NCBI GenBank assembly: GCA_964519335.1 | Contig: CAZFIA010000025.1 | Span: forward strand, 1-35,752 | Length of the DNA: 35,752 bases | Reading direction: 5' to 3' | Source of the DNA: JALZVT01 sp964519335 | Lineage (GTDB): Bacteria; Pseudomonadota; Gammaproteobacteria; Pseudomonadales; Azotimanducaceae | In this document: positions 16,158-23,282 of the stretch, piece by piece | How the letters are laid out: each line of letters opens with the position of its first letter | How positions within the stretch are numbered: position 1 is the first letter of the stretch | Position numbers and translations under genes: made by a program | Notes under the pieces: generated by a model | Databases searched by the model: none | What the model saw: only the letters and a program-made list of their open reading frames with translations | Told to the model about the DNA's origin: nothing

Positions 16158-16945
16158 TCAAGAATATCCAGAAGGTCAGCCAGCGCGCTGATCTTGTAGT
16201 CAGCTGCTACTTGCTCCCTACCCGTCTGCAGCGGCGGCTGCACACCGGGCTCGGCAATCAATGCGGTTTGCATGCCGGCAGAGTAACCGCCTTGAATATC
16301 GTGCTCGGGCGAATCGCCCACAAACAGAATGTCGCCCACGTCCAGCCCTGACTTGTCTTGAGTACAATCGAAAAACATAGGACTGGGTTTACAGGACTGG
16401 GCTTCCTCGGAGCTGGTCCAGTCGTCAAACAGCGTATGCAACTGCTCTCGCTCAACCAACGCATCGAGCATCTGCTGATCTATATTCGATGCAATAGCTG
16501 TGTAATAGCCACGTTCTCTGAGTTCAGTGAGCGTCGAACGACAGTCGTCGCGAAGCACTAGCCCCGACATCACCGCAGCATCGTAGCCCGGTTGATAGGT
16601 TTGCCATAGTTCAAAATCGAATTCACCGCCGGCCTCGGAACAGAACTGTATGAAAATATCGCGGAACAGCTCTGCGTGTAGATAGTAGTCTCTGTCTGCG
16701 TAAGCGTGCGCAACCTTTTGGCTTGCGCGATCGTGGGCCTCGTTGATTTGGTCGACGGTCAATTGTAGACCCATCTGGCTAACCGCCTGATCGAGCAGTC
16801 GTTGATGCTCGGCAGATTTGCCCTTATAAGAATAAAGGGTACCGCCAAGATCAAAAAACACGCCCTGAATGCCCGTTCCATCCCTCGACGCCTGCTTATC
16901 AGAGGATGACCCGGTAGTAGATCCAGGTAGAGCGCGTGTAGCCAT
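16154..16945 (-). CDS. HAD-superfamily hydrolase with DxGGT motif I
   Basis: A 263-residue HAD-like protein. Motif I is FFDLGGTL, with nucleophile Asp32 but Gly34 where phosphatases normally carry the second (acid/base) Asp. Motif II is Ser153 in IASN, motif III is Lys186 in SCKPSP, and motif IV is ILFVGDSPEHDIQGG with Asp211 and Asp216. The cap between motifs I and II is helical (C1 type). A 20-residue Ser/Thr-rich N-terminal tail precedes the fold. Loss of the second motif-I Asp is seen in some natural subfamilies and may mean weak phosphatase activity or different chemistry. It ends tail-to-tail with the P450 gene and faces the VOC gene across 50 bp. Confidence 0.88.
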   Translation of the reverse strand: MATRALPGSTTGSSSDKQASRDGTGIQGVFFDLGGTLYSYKGKSAEHQRLLDQAVSQMGLQLTVDQINEAHDRASQKVAHAYADRDYYLHAELFRDIFIQFCSEAGGEFDFELWQTYQPGYDAAVMSGLVLRDDCRSTLTELRERGYYTAIASNIDQQMLDALVEREQLHTLFDDWTSSEEAQSCKPSPMFFDCTQDKSGLDVGDILFVGDSPEHDIQGGYSAGMQTALIAEPGVQPPLQTGREQVAADYKISALADLLDILD

Positions 16946-16995
16946 GCGGTAAGTGTCGCTAAACTAAAGGCTCAGCCTAACCAAAAGTAACCTTC

Positions 16996-17499
16996 ATGCA
17001 CATCGTTCAACTCGCCTATAAGGTTTCGGATGCCAAAGCGGCTGCACAGAATTGGGTCAGTCATCATGGTGCTGGACCGTTCTTTATCTCCGAGAACATT
17101 CCACTGGAAGGCGTGTACTACAACGGCGAGCTTTCATCTTTGGATCACACCTCAGCCTATGGTTGGTGCGGTGGTCATATGATCGAGCTGGTGCAACAAA
17201 ACTGCGAGACCGAATCGGTATTCACCAACCGCGCGAATGGCCTTCATCATTGCGCCTACTTTTCAGCAGACCTTGATGCTGAGCTCGTGCGGCTGGAGGC
17301 CATTGGCTATAACACCGCGATGCGCGCAAATACCGCGAGCGGCGTGCGATTTGCATTCTCCGAGGTGGCAGGAGAGGCCTCCCTCGGGCATTACTTTGAA
17401 ATCTATCAGGAACATCCGACGCTGCGCGCGTTCTACTCCATGATAGAAGAAGCGGCACAGAGCTGGGACGGTGCAGAGCCGCTGCGCAAACTGGGTTGA
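16996..17499 (+). CDS. VOC (glyoxalase/bleomycin-resistance fold) family protein
   Basis: A 167-residue protein with the start MHIVQLAYKVSDAKAAAQNW typical of the Glyoxalase_4 branch of the vicinal-oxygen-chelate superfamily. A second beta-alpha module begins near GLHHCAYFSADLDAELVRL. Likely metal ligands are His residues at the module starts and Glu in HYFEIYQ. The family contains epimerases, lyases and dioxygenases, so the reaction is undetermined. No good ribosome-binding site precedes ATG 16996. The stop is immediately followed by the ATG of the DUF3179 gene, so both are probably on one transcript. Confidence 0.85.
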   Translation: MHIVQLAYKVSDAKAAAQNWVSHHGAGPFFISENIPLEGVYYNGELSSLDHTSAYGWCGGHMIELVQQNCETESVFTNRANGLHHCAYFSADLDAELVRLEAIGYNTAMRANTASGVRFAFSEVAGEASLGHYFEIYQEHPTLRAFYSMIEEAAQSWDGAEPLRKLG

Positions 17500-18969
17500 A
17501 TGGAAGTCACTTCTACTCGCCCTGGAGAAAAGAGAAACCACTTGTTAAACGCACTAACAAAGCTATCTATTGGACTGCTGGTTGCCTTGGGGATGGCGCT
17601 CAATATTTTCGCTCAGGAGTCAACGGATAACCCAACCGCAGAGCTACCAAAGGGTCTGAGTGATTCGCCCCTGTTAAACTCGCGCTTCCTGCTGTTTGGC
17701 TCGCGTTCGCTCCGCCGACAGACACTCAAGTGGATAACGGAGCGACAGAACACCGACATGGTGGCGCCACTCATCTATACGCTGCGCTATCTAGAGCCAC
17801 AACAACGCCCCGCAGTAGTAAAGACGTTACGTAAACTCACCGGACAACGCCTCGGTGATCACTGGTTCAAATGGGTGGTTTGGCAACAACAACAAGACGA
17901 CCTGGTACCGTTCGAAGGCTTTGAGCTGTATCTATCTGCTCTGTTTTCCAACATCGACAAGAAATTTTTGGACTATATTTACCCCGGCGTTGAACACCGC
18001 ATTCGGCTGGAAGAAATCGTCTGGGGAGGTGCTGCTGCTGGCACGGGTATCCCCACGCTCACCAACCCAAAACTTGTGAGCGCGGCACAAGCTACTTATC
18101 TGGTAGGCAATGAAAAAGTCTTTGGCGTGGTGATCAACGGCGACGCTCGCGCATATCCCTACCGCATCATGGATTGGCACGAACTGCTAAATGACGTGGT
18201 GGGCGGCGAGCCGGTCACGCTCGCCTACTGCACGCTCTGCAGCTCCGGCATTCTGTTCGATTCAATACCTGTAGGTACACATTCTCTCGCGGGAAAGCCG
18301 TTGAGTTTTGGCTCTTCTGGCTTGTTGTATCGCTCCAACAAACTCATGTACGACCAATCTACCAATTCACTGTGGAATCAGTTCACCGGCAAACCCGCTG
18401 TAGGTACGCTCGCAAGAGCGGACCTCAAACTAAACGCACGGCCAATAGTGACCACCACCTGGAAACAGTGGCTGGCAACTCATCCCGATACTCGCGTGCT
18501 CGATATCAATACCGGCCACGATCGAGACTATCAGCCAGGGAAACCCTACGGCGACTATTTCGCCTCACCCGATCTGCGGTTTCCGGCAGCAACCGATAAA
18601 CAGCAAGGCAAGCCCAAGTCAGAACTCTATGTGTTGCGCATCTCTGGTGCCGAAAAAGCGTGGCCACTCGAGCTGTTCAAGCGCGGAGCCGTAATCAACG
18701 ATCAGGCGGGCGCGCTTAAGTTGGTATTGATTGGTAATGCCAAAACAAAGACGGTCCGCGCTTATCGACGAGAGAACTATGTATTTGCGGCTGATTCTTT
18801 TTCTGACTCTTCTTCTGACTCTTCTTCTGATAGCGGAGCGTGGAAGATAACAGAAGATGCACTGGTGGGTCCTAACAACGAACAGCTCACCCGACTACCC
18901 GGGCATCTGGCCTATAACTTCGCTTTCAACACCTACTTTAACGAAAAAGACCCCGCTACCGGGAGATAG
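17500..18969 (+). CDS. DUF3179 domain-containing exported protein
   Basis: A 489-residue protein with a signal-peptide-like segment near residues 16-38 (hydrophobic run ending NIFAQE). The DUF3179 domain occupies roughly residues 185-430: GVVINGDARAYPYRIMDWHE, then VTLAYCTLCSSG with Cys244 and Cys247, then SLWNQFTGKPAVG. The family is widespread in marine bacteria and has no defined activity. Conserved Cys and His residues suggest metal or redox function. A Ser/Asp run (about 432-445), encoded by 12-bp repeats, interrupts the C-terminal part. The ATG abuts the VOC stop. The final codons form one arm of a terminator used by the convergent TonB operon. Confidence 0.88.
   Translation: MEVTSTRPGEKRNHLLNALTKLSIGLLVALGMALNIFAQESTDNPTAELPKGLSDSPLLNSRFLLFGSRSLRRQTLKWITERQNTDMVAPLIYTLRYLEPQQRPAVVKTLRKLTGQRLGDHWFKWVVWQQQQDDLVPFEGFELYLSALFSNIDKKFLDYIYPGVEHRIRLEEIVWGGAAAGTGIPTLTNPKLVSAAQATYLVGNEKVFGVVINGDARAYPYRIMDWHELLNDVVGGEPVTLAYCTLCSSGILFDSIPVGTHSLAGKPLSFGSSGLLYRSNKLMYDQSTNSLWNQFTGKPAVGTLARADLKLNARPIVTTTWKQWLATHPDTRVLDINTGHDRDYQPGKPYGDYFASPDLRFPAATDKQQGKPKSELYVLRISGAEKAWPLELFKRGAVINDQAGALKLVLIGNAKTKTVRAYRRENYVFAADSFSDSSSDSSSDSGAWKITEDALVGPNNEQLTRLPGHLAYNFAFNTYFNEKDPATGR
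18802..18831 (+). repeat. 12-bp tandem repeat encoding a Ser/Asp run
   Basis: TCTGACTCTTCT occurs at 18802-18813 and 18814-18825, with a partial third copy. It is in frame in the DUF3179 gene and gives SDSS units. Such repeats can change copy number without frameshift. Confidence 0.85.
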
Positions 18970-18974
18970 CGGGG
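18943..18974 (-). terminator. Intrinsic terminator of the BlaI-M56-TonB operon, inside the DUF3179 3' end
   Basis: On the minus strand a perfect 8-bp stem (CCCCGCTA/TAGCGGGG, 8-nt loop) is followed directly by TCTTTTT. On the plus strand the same hairpin covers the DUF3179 stop codon but has no T-run after it. The signal is therefore oriented for the TonB-like gene ending at 19010. Confidence 0.8.
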
Positions 18975-19009
18975 CAAAGGGCGCCTGGAGTGGCGGCTAT
19001 AACTAACGG

Positions 19010-19627
19010 TTACCCGTTAGCTAACTCGTAAGTAAGGCGGTGATGAACGTTGTGCACCGGTTCGGCCTTACCATCAACAACTTTAGGTTTGTACTTGAAA
19101 CGCTCTACTGCTTTTAGCGCAGATCTGTTGAATACATTTGCAGGCACCGCTTCGATCACCTCGGCGTGCGCGGTAGCACCTGAGGGTAATATGGTGAACG
19201 ACACAACGACATAGCCCTCGATGCCTCTACTGGAAGCACTGCTTGGATAGTTCGGTTGCACTTTAACAATGGGAATGTGTTCACCATCGATTAGCGCTGT
19301 AGGGCCAATGCTGATCGACTTAGAGGCTGTTGGAGCCACAAAAGCGATGTCGATCGCACCAGTTTCCGAAGTAATCGACATAATGGGAGGTGGGGTAGGC
19401 TCTGGATCTACCTTGGGTGGTTTCTCAACTTCTGGTTCCTTTTTTACCACTTCTCGCTCATCTCGAACTATCCAGTGATCGATCACAATGGGCTCCGCAG
19501 CATCAACAAAATCACCATCATTAACTGCTACCAGCTGCACCATCAAAAGCACAAGGCCAGTGGTAACAAACGCGCTGCCTGCTGCGGCAGTAAAGAATCT
19601 TGGGTACTTGGGTAAGTGCAAATACAT
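19010..19627 (-). CDS. TonB family energy-transducer-like protein
   Basis: A 205-residue inner-membrane protein. It has one N-terminal transmembrane helix (about residues 12-34), a Lys/Glu/Pro-rich periplasmic linker (EPEVEKPPKVDPEPTPPP) and a C-terminal TonB domain. That domain has YPSSASSRGIEGYVVVSFTI and a FNRSALKAVERFKYKP block. TonB transmits proton-motive force to outer-membrane receptors. Here the gene is third in an operon with a BlaI repressor and an M56 sensor protease, so it may serve signalling or a specific receptor instead of general transport. AAGGAG lies 7 bp before the ATG. No exbB/exbD genes are nearby. Confidence 0.88.
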   Translation of the reverse strand: MYLHLPKYPRFFTAAAGSAFVTTGLVLLMVQLVAVNDGDFVDAAEPIVIDHWIVRDEREVVKKEPEVEKPPKVDPEPTPPPIMSITSETGAIDIAFVAPTASKSISIGPTALIDGEHIPIVKVQPNYPSSASSRGIEGYVVVSFTILPSGATAHAEVIEAVPANVFNRSALKAVERFKYKPKVVDGKAEPVHNVHHRLTYELANG

Positions 19628-19654
19628 ATTGGGCTCCTTCGGAACATTTTGGGT

Positions 19655-21085
19655 TTAGTAGGCCGCGTTCAAACGGAACAGAAACAGTTTCTGCGCCTTG
19701 TTTGTTCGATTGCCATGTACCGCCAACAGCTCGCCTGCTCTTAAGTTCTCGCGTGCTGTAGTCACTCCAGAAATGCCACGATTGTGATCGGTGTAATACA
19801 CCGTCTGTTCGACCGCTCTTACGGCGGCTCGATTCAAATAGTCGGGATGGGTGCTTTCGAGCACTCTCGGTCGCACCGTGCTTCCATCTGCTGCGATGCT
19901 GTACTCAACCAGTACGTCGCCCTCAATCCCGTCGATCAGCGCATGGCCGGGATAGATAACACTGGGCGAGTAGCGTTCTTTTTGTTGATTGGCTCGAGCG
20001 GGAAACCGGGCGACACTGCGCACAGCAGGCCTTGCGATTTCAGGCTGCGCACCCTCAACTGCCCTGCTGCTCGCTACATTAATAGTGGTAAACAGGTAGC
20101 GCTGTTGCGCGGGCACAAACTCAAAGGTGGTGAACGCAGCAAGCGCCAAAAGCCCAATAGCCATGCCGGCAACTAGCGCGCCAGACTGCACCTCAAAGAA
20201 TCGTTGTCGCCCAATCAGTCGGGCCAGACGCTGCATAAAACTGTGTTTTTTGCCGGCATCGATAAGGCTCGCCACTGGTTCGTTTGCAATGGCATCGAGC
20301 GACTGCGCTTTGTGCAAGTCAGTTCTATCGTAATCTGTTCCGCCCTCCCGCAAGGCCGCTTCGGCCAAGCCCTCGAGATAGCCCTGTCGGCTGCCGACAA
20401 GTTCTGCCGCGCGTTCGTCGCAGGCTTCTTCCAGCGCAACCATAAATCTTGAGTACAACGTGTAAAGCCAGGGGCAAAACAGATAACAACGGGCAAGGAA
20501 TTGCAGGCCGACAATAAATCGATCGTCGCGGCGCTTAAGGTGCACAAGCTCGTGGGCGATAACAGATTGTCGAGCGGAGAGCGGCCAGGTGGCAAAGTCT
20601 GCAGGTACAACCAAAGTGGCTCGACCAATGGAGCTCGCACAGCAACGCTCGCCAACAACCATTCTAGGGGGTCTGATCTCGAGGCGTTCACACAGACGCT
20701 GATTTATGGAATCGCAAGCAGAATCAGAAAACGACCGAAGCCCTGCTAACTGTATGGAGGATTGAATAACACGTACCAACAACCCAATGCAGCCAATGGT
20801 TGCCACAAGCAACCACGCGATAACAAATAGGCTCGGTATTCCCGAGAGCTCTGGTAAGGCCGGCGGGTTAACCACACCGATCTGATAGCGCGGCTGCCAC
20901 ACAAGCAAAACAATGGGCACAGAAAGAAGTAACCACATTGCCGCTACACCCAGGCTACGCAGGCTTTGAGAATCACCCCTGAACGCCAGTCGGCTGGCAA
21001 GCGTCAGCCCGAGACTCAGTAGCACAATCTGCACAAGCCAGCGAAGACTCACCGCTTCAACGGGTGTGAGCAGTAACTCAGTCAC
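19655..21085 (-). CDS. M56 (BlaR1/MecR1-like) membrane metalloprotease fused to a TonB C-terminal domain
   Basis: A 476-residue protein read from GTG 21085, which overlaps the BlaI stop by 8 bp and has GAGG 9 bp upstream. A TTG at 21130 would add 15 residues inside the BlaI gene. The first part has several transmembrane helices. Between them is the zinc-protease site HELVH (residues 178-182) with a downstream Glu in LEEACDER (about 219-225), so catalysis looks intact. A further helix near residue 310 leads to a periplasmic tail with a TonB-like domain (YPGHALIDGIEGDVLVEYSI, then LNRAAVRAVEQ). BlaR1-type sensors normally carry a penicillin-binding domain there. It probably cleaves the BlaI partner after a periplasmic signal (inferred). 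Confidence 0.9.
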   Translation of the reverse strand: MTELLLTPVEAVSLRWLVQIVLLSLGLTLASRLAFRGDSQSLRSLGVAAMWLLLSVPIVLLVWQPRYQIGVVNPPALPELSGIPSLFVIAWLLVATIGCIGLLVRVIQSSIQLAGLRSFSDSACDSINQRLCERLEIRPPRMVVGERCCASSIGRATLVVPADFATWPLSARQSVIAHELVHLKRRDDRFIVGLQFLARCYLFCPWLYTLYSRFMVALEEACDERAAELVGSRQGYLEGLAEAALREGGTDYDRTDLHKAQSLDAIANEPVASLIDAGKKHSFMQRLARLIGRQRFFEVQSGALVAGMAIGLLALAAFTTFEFVPAQQRYLFTTINVASSRAVEGAQPEIARPAVRSVARFPARANQQKERYSPSVIYPGHALIDGIEGDVLVEYSIAADGSTVRPRVLESTHPDYLNRAAVRAVEQTVYYTDHNRGISGVTTARENLRAGELLAVHGNRTNKAQKLFLFRLNAAY

Positions 21086-21488
21086 TTGAAGCTGCCTCTT
21101 CGGCCCGGCGCTCTTCCTTGAGCGTGGCAACTAGCCGTTCAAGCTCATCAAGGTCATCATCAGAAAGCGCACGCTGTTGGTCACCCAAAAGATTTGCAAC
21201 TGCGGCCACCGGATTGCCGTTAAAGAAAATACTCAACAAGCGCCGAATGGCGCCCCGCCCCGCATCGGCCTTGGCAACCACGGCGCTGTAGACATAGCGC
21301 GGCCCGTCTTCTCGAAATTGCACATGACCTTTGTCGAGAAGTTTTTTAAGCAACGCACGCACCGTGGAATAGCTGGGGTCTCCAGGCAGTGCTTTCTGCA
21401 CCTGGGCAGCGGTCGCTTCCTGCTCGGCATAGAGCACATCGATGATCTGACGTTCTCGGCGACTTAGGTTGTTGTGGCTGTCGGTCAT
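21078..21488 (-). CDS. BlaI/MecI-family transcriptional repressor
   Basis: A 136-residue winged-helix repressor. The HTH segment is SRRERQIIDVLYAEQEATAAQVQKAL with TVRALLKKLLDKGHV, followed by a wing and a C-terminal dimerisation helix region around FFNGNPVAAVANLL. In BlaI/MecI systems the repressor is cut by the partner M56 protease within this linker. It is the first gene of the operon with the M56 and TonB-like genes. Two 14-bp palindromes directly upstream are the expected operator, giving autorepression. A Glu/Ala-rich tail follows the dimerisation region. A beta-lactamase is not nearby, so a different signal is likely. Confidence 0.92.
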   Translation of the reverse strand: MTDSHNNLSRRERQIIDVLYAEQEATAAQVQKALPGDPSYSTVRALLKKLLDKGHVQFREDGPRYVYSAVVAKADAGRGAIRRLLSIFFNGNPVAAVANLLGDQQRALSDDDLDELERLVATLKEERRAEEAASSD

Positions 21489-21524
21489 TGTTTGCCTATG
21501 AGATAGAGCACAATTAGGGTCTCT

Positions 21525-21578
21525 GCTATTTTTTTAGCACTATGCTATATTTTTAGCAGCAAGATGTTGCATTGACAA
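21525..21578 (-). promoter_or_regulatory. Promoter and twin palindromic operator of the BlaI operon
   Basis: Two 14-bp dyads, GCTAAAAATATAGC (21557-21544) and GCTAAAAAAATAGC (21538-21525), lie in the same orientation with centres 19 bp apart. On the minus strand a -35 element TTGTCA (21578-21573) is followed after 17 bp by TAAAAA, which overlaps the first dyad. Placement over the -10 and downstream region suits repression by BlaI. The promoter assignment is by pattern only. Confidence 0.65.
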
Positions 21579-21585
21579 CAGTCCA

Positions 21586-21606
21586 TTTAGAGTATTTCGC
21601 TCTAAA
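21586..21606. repeat. 7-bp perfect inverted repeat TTTAGAG / CTCTAAA
   Basis: The arms are 21586-21592 and 21600-21606 with a 7-nt spacer. It follows a perfect plus-strand TTGACA (21572-21577), so it may be an operator or a 5'-UTR hairpin for a plus-strand transcript. No convincing -10 was found. Confidence 0.45.
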
Positions 21607-21619
21607 GGGAGAGATTTTT

Positions 21620-21682
21620 ATGCTTTTCGGTGGTTTGCCGGCGCTTTATAGCCGGTTGGGGATACCGCTTGGGCCTATTTGA
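21620..21682 (+). CDS. Possible 20-codon ORF opposite the BlaI operon
   Basis: ATG 21620 is preceded by AAAGGGAGAG at a suitable distance. The frame encodes 20 residues (LFGGLPALYSRLGIPLGPI after Met) and ends in TGA 8 bp inside the convergent VOC gene. The strong ribosome-binding site and the upstream TTGACA make it worth noting. Nothing else supports coding, and no family is recognised. Confidence 0.2.
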   Translation: MLFGGLPALYSRLGIPLGPI

Positions 21683-22319
21683 AGCCAAAGCCCTGGGGAT
21701 CAACCGCATCATAGGTTTGGATCCCGGCCGGGCTCTCAAAGGCAACCGTAAGGCCCGGTTCCGCCCTGACCTCTATCAGATCAGCGACTAACTCAGCCAG
21801 AAACCCAGATGCGCTCAAGTCTTGTGGCAAGCCCAGCCGTAGCGCTTTTAGCAACCCAACCACCGGTGCGCCAATCGACGGATGCGGGGTGTCCTGCCAA
21901 TCAATAAAGAACGGCATCAGCCCGCCTAACTTGTGGCCGGTAATGCCCATCAATTGCCACTGCAGCCGTTCGCCACCGGGGGCAACACGCGCCATATCGC
22001 GAATCGCGCCGGGAGTGAGTCCCCCTGCCGTGAACCGGGCTGACAGCCCAGCCAGATCATCGCTGCGAACAGCCCAGTGCAGAAGTTCAGGTTTTGGCAG
22101 GCCAGCAAAACGCTGGCCGTTGGTTCCCGCGATGGTTTGCTGTGGATCCGGCGCAATTATTTCGAGGTAACAACCGTCTCCAAACGACACCAACGCATTG
22201 CAGGTTCCACCGCCGGGATGTGGACCGCCATCAACAGGCGTAACACCGGTGGCATCGGCAAACTCTTGCTTAGCCTTTTCGAGATCAGGCGCTGCTACAA
22301 CAATGTGGTCAATTTCTAT
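21675..22319 (-). CDS. VOC (Glyoxalase_3-like) protein lacking a canonical start codon
   Basis: Read from ATA at 22319, the frame gives 214 residues beginning with IDHIVVAAPDLEKAK and continuing to GGGTCNALVSFGDGCYLEIIAP, a complete N-terminal VOC module with its first metal-ligand His. An in-frame TAA lies directly before the ATA. The first in-frame ATG/GTG/TTG is TTG at 22193, which would remove about 42 residues including that module. GGAG lies 9 nt before the ATA. ATA may be a true rare start, an ATG-to-ATA mutation or a base error. The C-terminal half (LAELVADLIEVRAEPGL) is family-like. It is 38 bp after the SDR gene in the TPP-controlled unit. Reaction unknown. Confidence 0.75.
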   Translation of the reverse strand: MEIDHIVVAAPDLEKAKQEFADATGVTPVDGGPHPGGGTCNALVSFGDGCYLEIIAPDPQQTIAGTNGQRFAGLPKPELLHWAVRSDDLAGLSARFTAGGLTPGAIRDMARVAPGGERLQWQLMGITGHKLGGLMPFFIDWQDTPHPSIGAPVVGLLKALRLGLPQDLSASGFLAELVADLIEVRAEPGLTVAFESPAGIQTYDAVDPQGFGFK

Positions 22320-22357
22320 TTATCCGGTCTCCGTTAGCAAAGATGTTCGGCAACGGT

Positions 22358-23239
22358 CTAAGCGTCGAGCTTACGCAGATCGGGGGATGCCCCTGTACTG
22401 CCCTTTGTGACTCCGGAGTAACGCGAGTTACGACCCGACGTAGACGCAAATTTCTTCGATAACTCTGGCCCAGCAGCGGTTAAACCGCCGTCGACAATAA
22501 TAGCTTCGCCGGTAACAAACTCAGCGTCGTCACAAGCCAGAAACAATGCGGTGCCCGCAATGTGATCACCCTGACCATAGTCCGGCCAGGGTTGAGACTG
22601 ACTGAAGGCGATTTGAGTTTTCTCCATGCTCTTGCCGCTCGCAAGCGGCGTTGCAATAAACCCCGGACAGATCGCATTTACCCGCACATGATCAACCGCC
22701 AGCTCAACGGCCGAGGCTTTACTCATGCTGATCACCGCCGCCTTGGCGGCAGAATACACAAGCGGACCCGCGTCACCCGAAAGCCCGGCTATGCTCGCGG
22801 TATTGATTATCGAGCCACCGCGCCCCTGACTGCGCATCGCCCTGGCGGCGTGCTTAATTCCAAAGAACACGCCCTTGGCCAGCACATCAAAAGTGTAGTC
22901 AAAGTCCGCTTCGGTCGTTTCAGTAAGCGGGCCAATCGCCCCGCCGACGCCTGCGTTATTAAACACAATATCCACGCCGCCATATTCTGCCTGGGCTCGG
23001 CCAATCATCGCTTCAATGTCAGCCTCTAAAGCAACGTCGACGCGCTGAAAACAAACGCTGTCTGCAAAGCCAGCATCAACGGCTTCCTGCAATGTCTCAG
23101 CACCTGTGGTTTCGTTAAAATCGGCAACCACCACTTTTGCGCCCTCGCGCAAAAACCGCATCACGGTCGAACGGCCCATACCGCTCGCGCCACCGGTAAT
23201 AATCGCGCTCTTGCCCGCCAGCCGGCCTGTTGAACTCAT
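22358..23239 (-). CDS. Short-chain dehydrogenase/reductase (SDR)
   Basis: A 293-residue classical SDR, slightly long because of a C-terminal tail. The cofactor motif is TGGASGMG (15-22) and Asp40 after beta-2 (VVVADFNE) favours NAD(H). NNAGVGG, catalytic Ser149, Tyr162 and Lys166 (YSAAKAA) are present. ICPGFIATPLA and the C-terminal GEAIIVDGG are also standard. It would oxidise or reduce an alcohol/ketone of unknown identity. CAGGAG precedes the ATG. It starts 43 bp after the TonB-dependent receptor with no terminator seen, so it is probably under the same TPP riboswitch. The last 30 residues (SGRNSRYSGVTKGSTG region) are Ser/Gly-rich and not part of the fold. Confidence 0.92.
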   Translation of the reverse strand: MSSTGRLAGKSAIITGGASGMGRSTVMRFLREGAKVVVADFNETTGAETLQEAVDAGFADSVCFQRVDVALEADIEAMIGRAQAEYGGVDIVFNNAGVGGAIGPLTETTEADFDYTFDVLAKGVFFGIKHAARAMRSQGRGGSIINTASIAGLSGDAGPLVYSAAKAAVISMSKASAVELAVDHVRVNAICPGFIATPLASGKSMEKTQIAFSQSQPWPDYGQGDHIAGTALFLACDDAEFVTGEAIIVDGGLTAAGPELSKKFASTSGRNSRYSGVTKGSTGASPDLRKLDA

Positions 23240-23282
23240 GTGTTTAGCTCCTGATATTGAGCCTCACACTGTAACCCAAACG

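Noticed and set aside
21086..21130. TTG start for the M56::TonB gene inside the BlaI gene
   Set aside because: GTG 21085 has a better-placed ribosome-binding site and a short coupling overlap with the BlaI stop.
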